Positions 1 to 11,464 of a stretch of DNA of 64,000 nt are shown here, one piece after another. Origin of the DNA: Rhyzopertha dominica (Eukaryota > Arthropoda > Insecta > Coleoptera > Bostrichidae); assembly GCA_025024175.1 (NCBI GenBank), contig QCXZ01000086.1, positions 15,652,245 through 15,716,244 of the forward strand, written 5' to 3'. The notes beneath the pieces were generated by a model. The model ran no database searches, had not been told where the DNA came from, and saw only the letters and a program-made list of their open reading frames with translations. Both the position numbers and the translations under genes were made by a program. Within the stretch, counting starts at the first letter, position 1, and every line of letters starts with the position of its first letter.

Positions 1-480
1 CAATGTTTTAGGTTTCCGATTGAACATTAAAAGAGCTGGACTAACTCCTGTAGTTGCATGAGGTATGTTTCGATATGATAAAAAGTATCTATTAATAAGA
101 GTATTAATATACTAATGTTTTATTTTGTGTGTCTAAAACGGCCTTTTTAAATGTTTAATTCTATTTTTCTCACAAAATTCTGTAAAAAGTGATGATGTAA
201 AAACGGCGGCATTATCCGTCACCACTATGTTTGGAAGCCCAAAACGCGCAAATGTTTCTCTAAGTTTTTCGATTGTTAACGCTGAATATGTATTTGGCAT
301 TTCGAAATCTTCCGGCCATTTATGAATGCGCTATAATTAAAAACATCCGTCCAAATAACGGACCTAGGAAATCTAAATGGATTCTTTGAAATACTTGTGT
401 TGTCTCTGGCCATTTTATTAATTTACATTTGGCTGGTTCCGACCTAAAAGTAGCACAATCCGTGCAGTTTTGAACTAAGG
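1..480 (-). pseudogene. Gypsy retrotransposon integrase fragment
   Basis: The minus strand reads as the integrase core of a Ty3/Gypsy element of the K02A2.6-like type. From right to left it shows a CTDC zinc-binding end, the stretch IKWPETTQVFQRIHLDFLGP around the first catalytic Asp, then VVTDNAAVFTSSLF around the second Asp, and near position 1 RNIPHATTGVSPALLMF, which normally follows the catalytic Glu. At least three frame changes and a stretch near 60-140 that does not fit make it a dead copy. No LTR was found here, and the left side runs off the window. Integrase would join element cDNA to host DNA. Confidence 0.8.
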
Positions 481-483
481 ACT

Positions 484-1054
484 CTAAGTAGGAGAAATCT
501 GTATGTACTGATGGAAAATTTTAATTGATAATTAATTAAAGTACTTAAGCATTTAATTAATTGACGCTAATGAACCTTTTTAAGGATTTTTTGATTATTT
601 AATGTGTGGATTTAGGTGGTGGGGGGTTGGTGATGTGATGGATGATTGCTAGCTTTTGAGAGATTGGAGTAAATTGATTAGATTTATTAATCTAATAATT
701 GTAATTAAGGTCGTTTATTGAATTGAATTTGATTCGGTTATTTAGTTAGGTGAACTTTAAATTGAATATTATGGCGGAAACAAATTGATCATGATTTGAT
801 GATTGCTGCTGTTTAATAATTTTGATCAATCGATTAAATAATGAAATTAATTATTAAGCGTGATGAATTTTAGGTGTGATATATTTTATAAAATAATTTT
901 AATAGCGGGTAACTGTTTGAGGAAAAAATACAAATAGCTGAAAATATTTTTCGTATATTTTACCTATAACTACATATCTAAGAGCTTACAAACAATAATT
1001 ATTTAAAAGAAAACACTTAAGATTAAAGAGGGATAAATTGCAGTTGGGAATCTA
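484..1054. other. AT-rich gap, nothing recognised
   Basis: No coding segment or repeat was recognised. It lies directly downstream of the stop codon of the minus-strand RING gene, so part of it should be that gene's 3' untranslated region. Confidence 0.5.
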
Positions 1055-2483
1055 TCATTGGTGGTAAAAATAATGGTGGTGAATGACGTGGACTTGTGCG
1101 GGACGGGGTGCATTAGGTGGAGGGTATTCGGGATAATTGGGTGTAGGGGACTGCGGCGGCTGCGGCGGTGGCGGAGTGTACATAGGAGACCTCGGTCTCC
1201 AATCCTCATTTCCCGGTGACTCCTGCGGCATGCGCGGCGGTGGAGTATACTGGGGGGATCGCGGTCTCATCATATCTAATGCGAAGGAAAGACAAAAAGA
1301 AACATTTCTGAGTAGTTGATGTGGTTTATACTGCTTAATTAATTACCTGTGTAGGCAGGAGTGCTGCACCTAGCAGGGTTATTAGGGGTAGGCTGCCGCT
1401 CGTATGGGTGGTAACGACACCTCTGGTGTATTGCCGGCACCAGAGGTGGCGATACCACCGGGGAATTACGATCCATCGGGAACTGCAGTCGTAGTTCCGG
1501 GCTATGGGAAGGACCCGTAACTCCTACTATTTCCCCTTGTAGTTGCGCTGCCATATCTAATCCCAAGAAGAAGAAAAACAAAAAAAAAACGTTTCTCATT
1601 AATAGCTAAATAAACTTAAGATTTTACTTTACTTAGTTACCTCTATAATAGGTCCCGTGCTGCTCATTAACATCGTTCGTTTCCAGAAATGATGATGGTT
1701 GGGGTTGAAAACCTAAAAAAAAACAACGTAACAAAAAATGCATTAGGAAATAATTACACACTTATGATCAGTAAATCACTGAACTACATACGTGAGTAGT
1801 CTTTTACCTGCCATCATCAGCCTGTCCTCGATACACATGGATGGCCCTTCTGCAACGTCGAGGTCGCGGATTGCCGTTCCTTTTTTTACAAAGAAAAATG
1901 TTTTAATTAGAATTAAATTAAAATTGAAGGCAATAAGTTTGCGTTCTCTAAGAAAAAATCATATTTTACATGTTGATGCAAATGTCTCTCGTGACGGACC
2001 TGCTTTTGGCCAGGAGGAAAAGCCATATCCATCTGCTAATAAACAAAAAAATTATTTATTTAAGGCAAGCAAGAATAAAACTAATATGTAAGCAATATAT
2101 GCAAGATATTTTGTTGAATTCTTACCTCTATTCGAAATGGATGTAGCTTCCGATGCTGCGTCCGCTTCAAGTTCCGCTAGATCATTGTCATCCAAAAGGA
2201 TTAATGATCTAGTGGAGCTTGAACCGTTGCTTGCACGAGTAGCGATTGCTTCGTCAACTCGTCTATTATTCTGAACGAATTGTCGAAGTAAGTCGCCAAT
2301 GGTCTCCAGAACAGGCACCGGTATGGTTCTCGCTCCTGCCAACGATGTTTTACAAAAGGGACACTCGTCCCTCGGACATTTCTTAGCGCAAATCAGACAC
2401 ATTACATGTCCGTTTATACACTGAACGATTTTTCTTCTCCCTCTTATATGCTCTGCGCAAATGACACACTCAACTGAGTCCAT
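1055..2483 (-). CDS. RING-finger protein with proline-rich tail, six-exon model
   Basis: A likely E3 ubiquitin ligase. Coding exons on the minus strand are 2483-2126, 2032 (or 2035)-2000, 1879-1808, 1712-1641, 1556-1347 and 1275-1055. Every intron is phase 1 and the exons join into one frame of about 321 residues. The RING lies near residues 5-45: CVIC, then a Cys followed by NGH, then CLIC and CPRDECPFC, spaced as in SIAH/Sina-type RINGs. A coiled-coil-like stretch follows (LRQFVQNNRRVDEA). The tail is rich in Pro, with two copies of RPRSPxYTPPP. The start was chosen because the Met sits just before the RING; an acceptor at about 2520 (TTTCTTACAG) suggests an untranslated upstream exon. The exon 2 donor (CAG/GTCCGT) is the weakest site. 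No SIAH substrate-binding domain is visible, so the target is unknown. Confidence 0.7.
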
Positions 2484-2519
2484 CAGCGGCTTAAACAATA
2501 TGCCGAAGTTTACAAGTCT

Positions 2520-2795
2520 GTAAGAAATGATAATAATATTGTTACTTGTTAAAAGGCGGTATTGGTATATTTGCCAGTCAGCAAACCATAATACTATAGT
2601 AAGAACTGCACATACTTTTGACAAAGTTTCCGCACTTCTATGCACTAATTCTGGATTTCGCCTAAAAAAAGCGGAATACCATTTTTCCGAGTATTTCATT
2701 AAACAATATATGTGTATGGGGCGTTTACTGTCGCTGGCGTTCTTTTTTATNTTCTTTTTTTGAAATGCCATTCTTGACTTTCCCCATTGTACTAG
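2520..2795 (-). pseudogene. pogo/Jerky-like transposase N-terminal remnant
   Basis: The minus strand encodes EKWYSAFFRRNPELVHRSAE followed by TLSKVCAVLT and WFADWQIYQ. This resembles the second helix-turn-helix (CENP-B type) of pogo/Tigger transposases, where a Trp, an 'F..R.PEL..R..E.LS' block and a later 'WF' are typical. The catalytic part is not seen. The remnant is open in the same frame as the RING exon immediately downstream, but an acceptor at about 2520 suggests the two are not one protein. Family assignment is by motif only. Confidence 0.4.
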
Positions 2796-2879
2796 AGGAA
2801 GAAACACATTTCTGAAATAAATAACCTTTGGTACGTAAATTTGTAAGTTCTTTATAACATACCTCCGCTGCGTTCAGTT

Positions 2880-3300
2880 TTAATTTTACCATTTGAAGGA
2901 CTTACATAGCGTACTAAAACACATAGTTTCTGTTAAGCCCATATCTGTGCTTTAGTCTATCATAACAGAAAATTAAGTCTTTCTTAACATTTCGACTAGT
3001 CTCTGCTTTATATTTTCAGCAAGAACATTTTTGACAATACCAATGCATTTTCTCCGTCCTTCTGGACTACTTTGCAGTCTGGAAGAAGTTCTTATAACAA
3101 AGGTAGAAGATGCTCAACAATTTCAAAAACAACAGTATGTTCAGCAAAAAACATTCTTAATCTTATTTCATAGTTTCCAAACATCCTTTAAAGTTCTGGT
3201 AGCTCAACTNTTCTGGATTAAATTTCTGTTGGTGAAGGTGCTCGATAAGATAAAGAGGCATCACTATCATGAGAATGCTGTGATGTAGACGAGTCCATCT
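2880..3300 (-). pseudogene. hAT transposase remnant (DUF4371-like)
   Basis: The minus strand contains FSVMID, a stop, then STDMGLTETMCFSTL, matching the 'FS.MIDESTD' block of hAT-type transposases, with the Glu codon changed to TAA. Upstream on the same strand is a start-like MDSSTSQHSHDSDASLSY and a FNPEXLSYQNFKGCL block typical of the zinc finger that precedes this domain. Two or more frame changes separate the parts. The element ends were not found. Confidence 0.6.
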
Positions 3301-5130
3301 TAAAAATTAATTGCAAATAATACGAAGAAACAAAAACACTTACTTTAAATAATTAGAAAAACTTCCTTGTATGTTACTCTGTAACAACAATTGAACGTTG
3401 AAAATATCGCTAAAAACGTGGTTAAATGTTGAACGTTGAACAGTAAACGATGAGCAGTGGCACACGTGACAAATGGAACATTTGACAGTAAAAGACACTT
3501 AGGAGTTCTCCGCCTAAGAGGAATTAATAACTTACAACTGACATACTGATAAGTGAAAGCGCGGAATTGTTAAGGTAATTAATGGCGGTTCGCAACGTTG
3601 TCACATTTTAACAGGAAACCAATAGTTTTTTCAAATACTGCGATTAATAAAGAACTCTGCCCTAGTATCAATAGTAGAACTTGATGATGTATTGGATAGT
3701 TCTGCTCGGCTTATGCAAACACCTTGGCCTCTAAAATATCCCGGATGTTGGTGTTGATTTTGATGCCATTTTCAATAAAAACCGTGCAAGCCAGAAAACG
3801 AAAAAAGATTATCTTAAATCCACAATTTGAAAGCATTCGCTCCCAGAAATTTGCCGATACTAAAGGTTGGGAACGCTAAAACACAAAGAACACATAAACA
3901 TTTTTGGCTTGAACGTTTGTAGGTTTTACCGGGATTGACTTATGACTATTATGTGTAATAGTGAGGACAGGACTGTGAAGTGTAATTAATACGTTTGCTC
4001 TAAGCTTATAATATTGGCATTCTCGCCACTTACTACCATTTTTATAATTAAAGTAAACAGACTACTGTCAACATTTTCGATAAGCCAGTTTTTGAATATT
4101 ACGGTATCACAATATCGCGAGCACAGTAACTATATCATGGAATCTACAATACAGCTGTTACTAAATGTGTACAATTTATCAAGTTTCATAAGATTCTTGT
4201 ATACTGCATTGCTGTTCCTGAGCAACTCTATCAGTGTTACCCTAGGTGGTTTGGAAAAATTAACATGTATCATTTCCGTAGCCGATTTTAGGTAACTGCA
4301 CCTTAGGTGCTTTTTAGGGGGTACATTCAGTTATCCTCATTGGCGGATTCCAAAAGGGAACGATCAGCGCTTCCTTTTCCATAGCATCCTTTGCATAAAA
4401 TGCCATTTTCGTAAGAAACAAAGCAAATATCATTTTGATGTAAATTGCCGCTGCATGAAGTACGCGATCATGAACCCGCATATACAAATAGACAACTGAT
4501 ATGGCGCGCCTTCATAATCTGGATTAGGTCTATTTGCCATGATTCGTGGAAACAGAAGGTTAAGGCTTCATCAATTATACTCAACCTTCTTTCAGAAACT
4601 GACCGTTTCCTTCAATATGTGCATCATCTTCTGTGGCATCTTTGGGCTCTTCGAACTGCTAAACAGTGTAAATTACAATTAAAATATTACATATTTTTAT
4701 TACAATAATTTTTAACTGTACGGTATTACTATATTGTTTTAGTGCATTGTCCTTTTAATGTTGCTCATTAGTTAGGCAGTCAAACTGAAAACACACAGTG
4801 ACTGTGTTGACTGACGAAGTTCTCTACTCGCGCTGGAAGTTTCTCGTGTCTAAATATTCTTGGGGCATCGTTATAATGCGGTGTCGTACCGGATTTCGTA
4901 AGAAAATCATCAATAATTTTTGGAAGATGCTGTTGTTTAATTTATCTCCTATTTACTCAGGAACATCGACCACATTCTGTGCTCTGCTTGTAACCCAGTT
5001 TTAAAACCAAACATCTTCAGCACCTTCAAAGGTCTGCTTTAATTGAAAAACTTCCACTGATGTCTTTATTAGATGTTTAGACTGATCCTGTCGTTAGGAA
5101 TTTTCTGATACTACATGTTGTTTCCTTATC
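3301..5130. other. Unassigned sequence, only degenerate open frames
   Basis: No family was recognised. Around 4280-4500 the minus strand has a Cys-rich open stretch (NDICFVSYENGILCKGCYGK) that could be a decayed zinc-binding domain, but stops interrupt it and no match could be named. The plus-strand frames at 4014-4295 and 4445-4708 show no domain features. Confidence 0.4.
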
Positions 5131-5379
5131 GTTTCAAAAACCCTGCGTATGAGATAATGCAACAATGAATACAGCCTCTATGAAATTCGTCAGATCTTCA
5201 GAAGTACTTTTAACCATTTGATCGACATATCTTAGATAAAGCGATCTTCTTAGGCGTGCAACAGTTTCTTGAAGGTGTGGGTTTGGCGGAATTAAAGTGC
5301 TCACACGGTTTGCGACACTGAACTGCCACACAAGCAATTTAGACCTTAACACACACTTAAGATTATCAATCTTTTAAAA

Positions 5380-5535
5380 TGTAAAAACTATATAGAACCA
5401 CCAACAGAGCATCCAAGGTTTTCGAGCGCCGACCGCCGAGCCCTCTTTGTGCACTGATTCTCCCTTCGTTCACACTAGTCATCCCTAGAGGGCGTTATGC
5501 GGCACAATGGAAAGCGCTTAGTACAATACCCCCCC
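5380..5535 (-). repeat. Probable start of a Gypsy LTR with polypurine tract
   Basis: On the minus strand the end of the integrase remnant is followed by TTAGGGGGGGTATTG and then TGTACTAAGCGC. A polypurine tract next to a TG start is the usual left edge of a 3' LTR. A TATATAG box lies about 135 bp further on. The other LTR edge was not found, so the length is unknown. Confidence 0.4.
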
Positions 5536-5639
5536 TAATATAAGTGGAGCTTGCGACATTCAAATTAAAAACAAACAACTAAATACAAAACCACTGATAT
5601 CTGTATATAAAACTGTTCCAATACACTGTTTGGGGTCTT

Positions 5640-5935
5640 ATAGGGTATCAAATTTATAACATTTTGAATATTTAATGGATGACCTGTTGAGTAATCGGTT
5701 ACGAGATAAGTGTTATGATGAACAACTTTTTCAACGGTGCACGGTCCATAAAATAATAAAAAGAATTTTTTATCGCGTCCGACGCAACTGAAAACTGATT
5801 ATGAGTCTCAACGAAGACCTTATCTCCAGGTGTAAAAGATTTTGATCGCGACCATGACGCATCTTACATCGTTCTGCCTTGCTGATTAATTGTTTCTTAG
5901 CTAAAACGATCATATTTGGGGGCAGGTTGCTTGAT
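5640..5935 (-). pseudogene. Gypsy integrase C-terminal fragment
   Basis: The minus strand reads ILAKKQLISKAE-like codons and then, after a frame change, KKFFLLFYGPCTVEKVVHHN followed by TYLVTD and INLIPYK. This is the GPY-type C-terminal module of Gypsy integrases ('K F . . . . . GP . . . . . N T Y . . . D . . . G'). It stops abruptly at 5936, next to a hAT terminal repeat starting at 5939, so a hAT insertion probably cut it off from the rest of pol. Confidence 0.65.
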
Positions 5936-5938
5936 GGG

Positions 5939-6640
5939 TAGAGATGTGCAGAACGGATCATCTCAAAGATTCAAATCACCGGTTCTGGATCACTCACGTG
6001 ATCCGGATCATGTTCCTGAACGCAAAGATCCGTTTGGGCATTCGCGCGAGNCTTATCCGATCTGATTGCGGTAAATAATTGGGTGTTCCGAAGTATGAGC
6101 GTCTTGTAAGTTACGCAATAGTACTACGAATTGACTAGTGGAATTATATCTGTTGTAGGTAATTTCTTACGGTATAGTGGTCCAAGGGCAACAAGAAATT
6201 GGAATAAACAAACACAAACACAATATTTATTTAAAACAATATAAATAAAAACATTTCTGTTTTATTTCTAACAATCAAATAAAAATATTTTCTTATAAAG
6301 TAACATAATGTACATACACGAAGTGGTCAAATAAAAAATGGAAAATGGTTATATAAAAAAGCAAAAAATGGCAGTTTTACGGCATGTTTACATTTAGAAA
6401 CAATATTTGACTTGCTTTACTTGTCTTTAATCGACTTCTTTTATCAGATATTATTAGTCCGCTTTTTGAAAAAATCATCTCACACGGTACTGACGTTGAG
6501 ATTAAATATAAAGTTTTTTCAACCATATGATAGAGACGTGGATAAACATTTTTACGTTGACGCCACCATAGTAGCGGGTCATCATGCCTTTTGATTAACG
6601 ATTCCCTGAAGTATTTATCCAAATATTATTCTAACAACGC
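5939..6640 (-). mobile_element. hAT element 3' part with terminal repeat
   Basis: The left edge reads TAGAGATGTGCAGAACGG, a terminal sequence typical of insect hAT elements; a related end (TAGAGATGTGCGATAT, minus strand) occurs near 55534. The next 130 bp are rich in GATCCG motifs, as in hAT subterminal regions. The minus strand at 6377-6622 encodes the hAT C-terminal dimerisation domain: DPLLWWRQRKNVYPRL, then TSVPCEMIFSKSGLIISDKR and ILFLNVN. No matching right terminal repeat was found, so the element is truncated or invaded. Confidence 0.7.
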
Positions 6641-7539
6641 CCATGAAGCTGAACGTTGTTTTTCCACATTAAGGCGATGATGTCAATAAATCGCGATTTT
6701 GTGCACGATATGCCGAATTTTGATGGAAAAATCTTATACAAATTTGTTTCCTCCAAAAATAGACGTCTGGACTTTGCATTTAAAGACTAAACTTATAGGT
6801 AATTTCGTAACCGGTGCGATGGATGATTTGGTGTAAATGTACTAACTTTAGCCTTGTTGCTTGTGTTCCTAAGCTAGGTGCTTTGTGCTATGAGACTTTT
6901 TTATGACTTTTGTTACTTTCAATTCAATGGACGATATACTAAAAGCATTTTCATGTGCCCTGCCTTTCTGGTCATCAGGTAGGTTTTTTTAGGTTAAGTG
7001 TTAGGTTAATTAGTATTTATGTTTGCGCACCCCCTCGGACTTGAAGCGCGAGCCGCCACTGGAGGTAGTCTAGAGTAATTTCATATTNCGACATTGGCNA
7101 CGTTGTCCAGAGCATTCCAGAGTTGCATGTTTGTTATCTTCGCATTCTCACTTTTTATTTAGGCAATGTCAACTGTCCAGCATTGTTTTTCTTGCTCCAT
7201 AACTGCACAATAACAATATCCGAAGATACAAAGAAAAATATAACATCACCAACGAACAACGCACAAGTACACTCTATAAACAAAGAATACCGATGGCGGT
7301 CTGTCACCTAGCATTTAAATGGACGTTTTATTTGAATTACATTACTACTTGCTTATATCACAAACGGTAAAAATAAAGAGATGTTTCCGATTCCAAGATG
7401 CGCGCTAACGTAATAAAAGCAGATGACCAAAGATATAAGAGGAACGTTTTATTAACATAATATTAAAATTCTGATAACAAAAGTGACAGATTCTAAAAGA
7501 TAAAATAAGAAGCAAAAAATTACATAACATGGTCGTTAC
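6641..7539. other. Unassigned segment between two hAT remnants
   Basis: No transposase motif continues here. A short plus-strand open stretch at 6930-6978 (ATG then GACGATATACT) ends at a GTAGGT donor-like site and could be a first exon, but nothing supports it further. The segment may be an insertion, since hAT domains lie on both sides; they come from two different hAT copies because each carries its own 'WW' dimerisation block. Confidence 0.35.
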
Positions 7540-9261
7540 AATTTAAAAATAAAAGCTAATCAATTGCCCAGCTTTTGAAAAAATCCGTTCGGACGGTTTT
7601 TGTTTTGTTTAACTAATTCACTTAAATGCGGATATAAGTGGGACTTCTCTTTCCACCACACAAGAGCTTTGAAGAAGGCGTCCTTCGATATATCTCAGGA
7701 CTTCAAAAATCGCATTTGCGTTGGATGATACTACAAGAAATAGCGAGATCGTAGGTTGTGGGCACAAGACAACAAATACGAAACAAGCTTACCATGCTGA
7801 TTAACGGTTTTTTTTTGGCAACACGACAAAATTGACAGAATATTCATTTGGGGTCTCAGAAGAATCCTCTACAGACGTTCCCACAGTTTCGGTTAGACCT
7901 TGTCTTACATTAACACTAACTGCAGAAATAAGCGTTTGTTTTATGGAGTCAGCGGCCGATTTATTTGAAAAAAAAAACTAATTTTTATCGCGGATCTAAC
8001 ACTGTGGCTATTCCAATGGTTTTACTAAATTCAATGTTAGGAAAACGCTGCCGAATAGGTATGGCTTTGTTTAGGTGGTCCTTTTTAAGTTTTTCACACA
8101 CGGATCTTAATCCGTTTGTAAATAAAATTGCTTCTGCGGCGGACACAACAGTTTCATCCTATATTTTTACTGTAACCTCTTCAAATTCCAATCATTCTGG
8201 GTTAAACTTGGCAGTTGACTATTTAATACGGCCATGGAGGCTTTCACGGTATCTTCAATTTCTGTAATCCTTTCGATCATATAAAACGTAGAGTTCCATC
8301 TTGTTTTCACCTCTTGAATGAGTTTCTTGGGAACTGATACGCATCAAATTTTGATCCTGAAGTAAAGCTTGATTGGCAACAGCACTTCGCTTAAAATGGG
8401 CAACAATAGACTTTTTTAAATAAATTTGCTACTGTATCGCCTCTCAGTGCGTTTTCAGCAATTAAATTCACACACTGGGCATAGCGGGGGAAGAATTTCC
8501 ATTTTAAATGGTCTGTTACTGCATTTTTTACGTTTGCTGCATTGTCATTTACAACAATGAGATTTTTTTCTGAAACTTGAAAAGAATCTGTAATCCGGCA
8601 GATTTCGTTAGTTAATGCAGCTCCAGTGTGTCTCTCCATAAAGAAACAGCCCAATAACACAGATTTCAATATAAAATTTTCATCAATAAAGTGGGCGTCC
8701 AACAGTCCGCTATCAAGCAAACAGACGTAACCTTTTGGAGTTTAGCAAACACCAAAACATAACACCTTTCGTACATAGCCGGAATAAGATAAGCCTTACA
8801 AATTCAGTAATTCCCGCGTCCTTCACAACTGAAAACGGTTGAAAGTCTATAAACAAGTTATGCCACAGCTCCATTAATTTGTTTTTTTATTTCGGTCATT
8901 TTTGAGGCACGTAATCAGGAATCTTTGATTGACTATCCTGCTTATTACGTAATGTAACAGGAAGTCGAAGTAGATCCATGATCGGCTGACGCCAGTTTAG
9001 GACAGCAACAGACGTAGAGGCTTGCGGTTCCAGATCTAGACTACCAGAATCAAATGGGTTCAACCAATTCCCATTGATCTCTATTTCCTCCTTTATCTTA
9101 ATTATCATGGTCAAGGTTCAAATTTATAGTCTGATGTTTAGAATGCATGTGCTTTCTTAGGAAAGGGTTGATCCGCAACAATTGCACTGGGCAATTTTCT
9201 TATTTTCGTTTGTTATTGTGAAGTATGACCATAAATGACTTGTTTTCTTACGTTTATTCAT
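7540..9261 (-). pseudogene. hAT transposase with BED zinc finger, decayed
   Basis: Start codon at 9259-9261, then a BED finger (TSHLWSYFTI, CNCCGST), a Ser/Pro linker, the catalytic core (DAHFIDENFILKSVLLGCF; VVNDNAANVKNAVTDHLKWK; CVNLIAENAL), 'TVVSAAEAILFTNGLRSVCE', 'SKTIGIATVLDPR' and finally VWWKEKSHLYPHL of the dimerisation domain. This is the usual order of a ZBED-type hAT transposase. At least five frame changes and several stops interrupt it. The right terminal repeat was not found; a zinc-finger gene cut by an errantivirus starts within 300 bp. Confidence 0.8.
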
Positions 9262-9339
9262 GGTTCTAAAAACAAAATGACTGAAATAAATATATAAACA
9301 TTAACACAAATCGAAAGTAACTTACCACCCAAAAACACA

Positions 9340-9548
9340 GAGAGAATATTTTGCTGATTTGCTATGTTTTTATGACTGTTAATTCTGCAGTGATGTCGAC
9401 GTTACACGCTTTACAATGCGCTTTCAGTTTGTCTACAAGCAATTTTACTGAGGTATTATTTTTTAAGGAAAATAGTTTGTTACCTGAAGCTGCCACTAGC
9501 CATCCTTTAAATTCTGCGAAGTCTTCTCATTCTCGGCGATAATTTTGC
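9340..9548 (-). pseudogene. BED-like zinc-finger gene, part distal to the errantivirus
   Basis: This is the continuation of the gene starting at 17492, cut off by the retroelement at 9553-17373. On the minus strand it reads REXEDFAEFKGWLVAASG, then a donor (CAG/GTAACA) and an acceptor (TTGCTTGTAG) at about 9436, then DKLKAHCKACNVDITAELTVIKT. 'FKGWL...GDK.KA.C.AC' is a common arthropod zinc-binding module placed ahead of hAT-like domains. One Trp codon is TGA and the frame closes with TAG soon after the finger, so the gene is inactive apart from the insertion. Confidence 0.5.
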
Positions 9549-9552
9549 GACC
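9549..9552. repeat. Target-site duplication GACC, left copy
   Basis: GACC lies directly left of the errantivirus and again directly right of it at 17374-17377. A 4-bp duplication is normal for errantiviruses. Confidence 0.85.
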
Positions 9553-9994
9553 ANTTAAGTTTCGAGTTGAAACAGCTTGCTTTTTAAAACAATTTATTTT
9601 ACTCAAAACTAACACGAACAATTACACTTTTGCAATAACTTGATATGCACTCAAGAGCTTGTTAGTATAAGAGTTATATATGTTGAAAATCATAGGCTTA
9701 TATACTATTGGTTAGTGCTGAATAATCATATTTGACATGAACAACTGATTAATAGAATGTTCTAGAACCTAAACTACGTATAATATATTAAAGCCCTTAC
9801 AACTACCTATTGTTGCAATTTATAAACAATAGTCTATTTTTATAGCTTTAAATACATTTTGCTGACACTAAAGTAGTGTAGCAATTACGCATTAATATTG
9901 AATCATAAACAGGATGTTATTGTAATATAATATTTCATATTTAAAGTATAAACAGATTATTATTATAAAGGATATTATTTGTAAATATGTAACT
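9553..9994 (-). repeat. 3' LTR of the errantivirus-like element
   Basis: 442 bp, about 97% identical to 16930-17373. It lies next to the polypurine tract GGCGGGAGG at 9995-10004 (minus strand). Position 9554 is an N where the other LTR has G. Confidence 0.93.
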
Positions 9995-10022
9995 CCTCCC
10001 GCCGAAAATTAGAAACCAGGGG

Positions 10023-11453
10023 TTAATAAAGAGCAATATCTTCAAGGGTAGCTTCATTACCTGGTTTCGGGAATGAACGCTTTGATGGTTGCATTCGCTC
10101 ACGGTATATTGGTATTTTATATCTTTTAACCAAGTACAGACTGAATATAAAAATCAAGATATATATTGTAATTGTCCATGAGCTTATTGCATGTGTAATT
10201 AAGGGTTATGCATCATCAAAATCTAAAGGGCGTGCGAGTTATGATTTTAATTGTTTTAAGTCATCCAAATGTACTTCTTCCAGATCTAACTGAGTCGGTT
10301 TATTAGTGTTATTGGTAGAAATTTTTGGTAATTCTACTAGAAGATGTGATTGACTGATAATTTCGGATGAATTAAGTGCTAAATTTTGACCATGAATTTG
10401 AAGGGTACAATTCTTTGGTAGGCGTATTAGATAGGTACCTTTAATTTCAATTTTATTATTAGATTTGTGACATTTTAATTCAGCAATTTCATCCTTGGGT
10501 CCAAAATACAACCAAGCATTGTTTTCAATTTTTTGTATTTTCCAAGTTGTATTAATAATTTCCATATGACAGTTTTTATAGGGTTTATCCCTTCTTAGCA
10601 ACTTAGATTCACAGACATTATTGCTGTAGCTTTTAACATCAATTTTGTGACAAAGAAATATTTCAATTTTTGTTTTAATACATTGATCGTTAGTAAATAT
10701 ATAATTATCTTCACTGTTCAAAAAGAATTTAGTTGTCGGTATTATTATCTGGGTTATTAAATTATAGTTTACCGGTAACGTATAAGAATGGTACAATGAA
10801 TATTCAGTTTTGTCGGTTACAGGCACATTTAATTGTATTATCTGTTCAAATGACTCAATATTGTTTATCTCAGGTTTAATTATCAGTTGATCCGGTAGTA
10901 TCATATCTATTGCTACTAATTGATTTAATAATTCTTTTGTGGTTATTATATTCGGATGCAAAACGTTTAATTTAGAAAATGTTACAGCTGTTAATAAATT
11001 ATTTAACAAATATGATATATGAGATAAAGTGTTTATCAAAATTGAGTATGACTCAGCGATTAATAATCCATATTTCAATTTTGTTTCATCTGCCTGTAGG
11101 AGATTTAATTTGTTAATTATGTGTACTTGATTTGTTATTACGTGTGACACTGAAGCATTAAGACGTATCAATGACTCAGCTACAATGCTTAATTTTTCTT
11201 ATAAAAGTTCTTGGCCACGGGATAAACTATTAATTGCATTTTCAAATTTTACTCCATCTTCTGCATCTAAGTTTCCAGTAATGCCTTTAATTAAACTTCC
11301 TGCTATGTTCAATAAACCACGTTTAACTCTATTTGGGGAATATAACAAATGCAAAAGTTTTTCATTGATTCCTACTAAAAGTTCTTCGCTCAAGTTATCA
11401 GAGAAATTTTCCGTATTATGTCGGATTGTCGAGTCTTTATTAGAGTTACCCAC
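10023..11453 (-). pseudogene. env: Envelope-like gene of the errantivirus element, broken
   Basis: Encodes a membrane glycoprotein of the insect errantivirus type. About 45 residues in there is a furin-type site RVKR followed by GLLNIAGSLIKGITGNLD, matching the start of the transmembrane subunit in this family. A long ectodomain with several Cys follows, then a hydrophobic segment (TITIYILIFIFSLYL) with a short basic tail ending at about 10023. Breaks seen: a TAA stop at 11199-11201, a frame closure at 10239 with a shift before the membrane segment, and a stop near 10210. The surface subunit ahead of the cleavage site is much shorter than usual, so an upstream spliced exon may exist or sequence has been lost. 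Confidence 0.75.
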
Positions 11454-11464
11454 AAGTAGAGGTA

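Noticed and set aside
1003..1319. Plus-strand Gly-rich open frames opposite the last RING-gene exon
   Set aside because: They are the complement of Pro-rich codons (CCN read as NGG). The minus-strand model has splice sites and a consistent phase.
3361..3480. Tandem repeats of TTGAACGTTGAA
   Set aside because: Only two or three imperfect occurrences, too few to call a repeat array.
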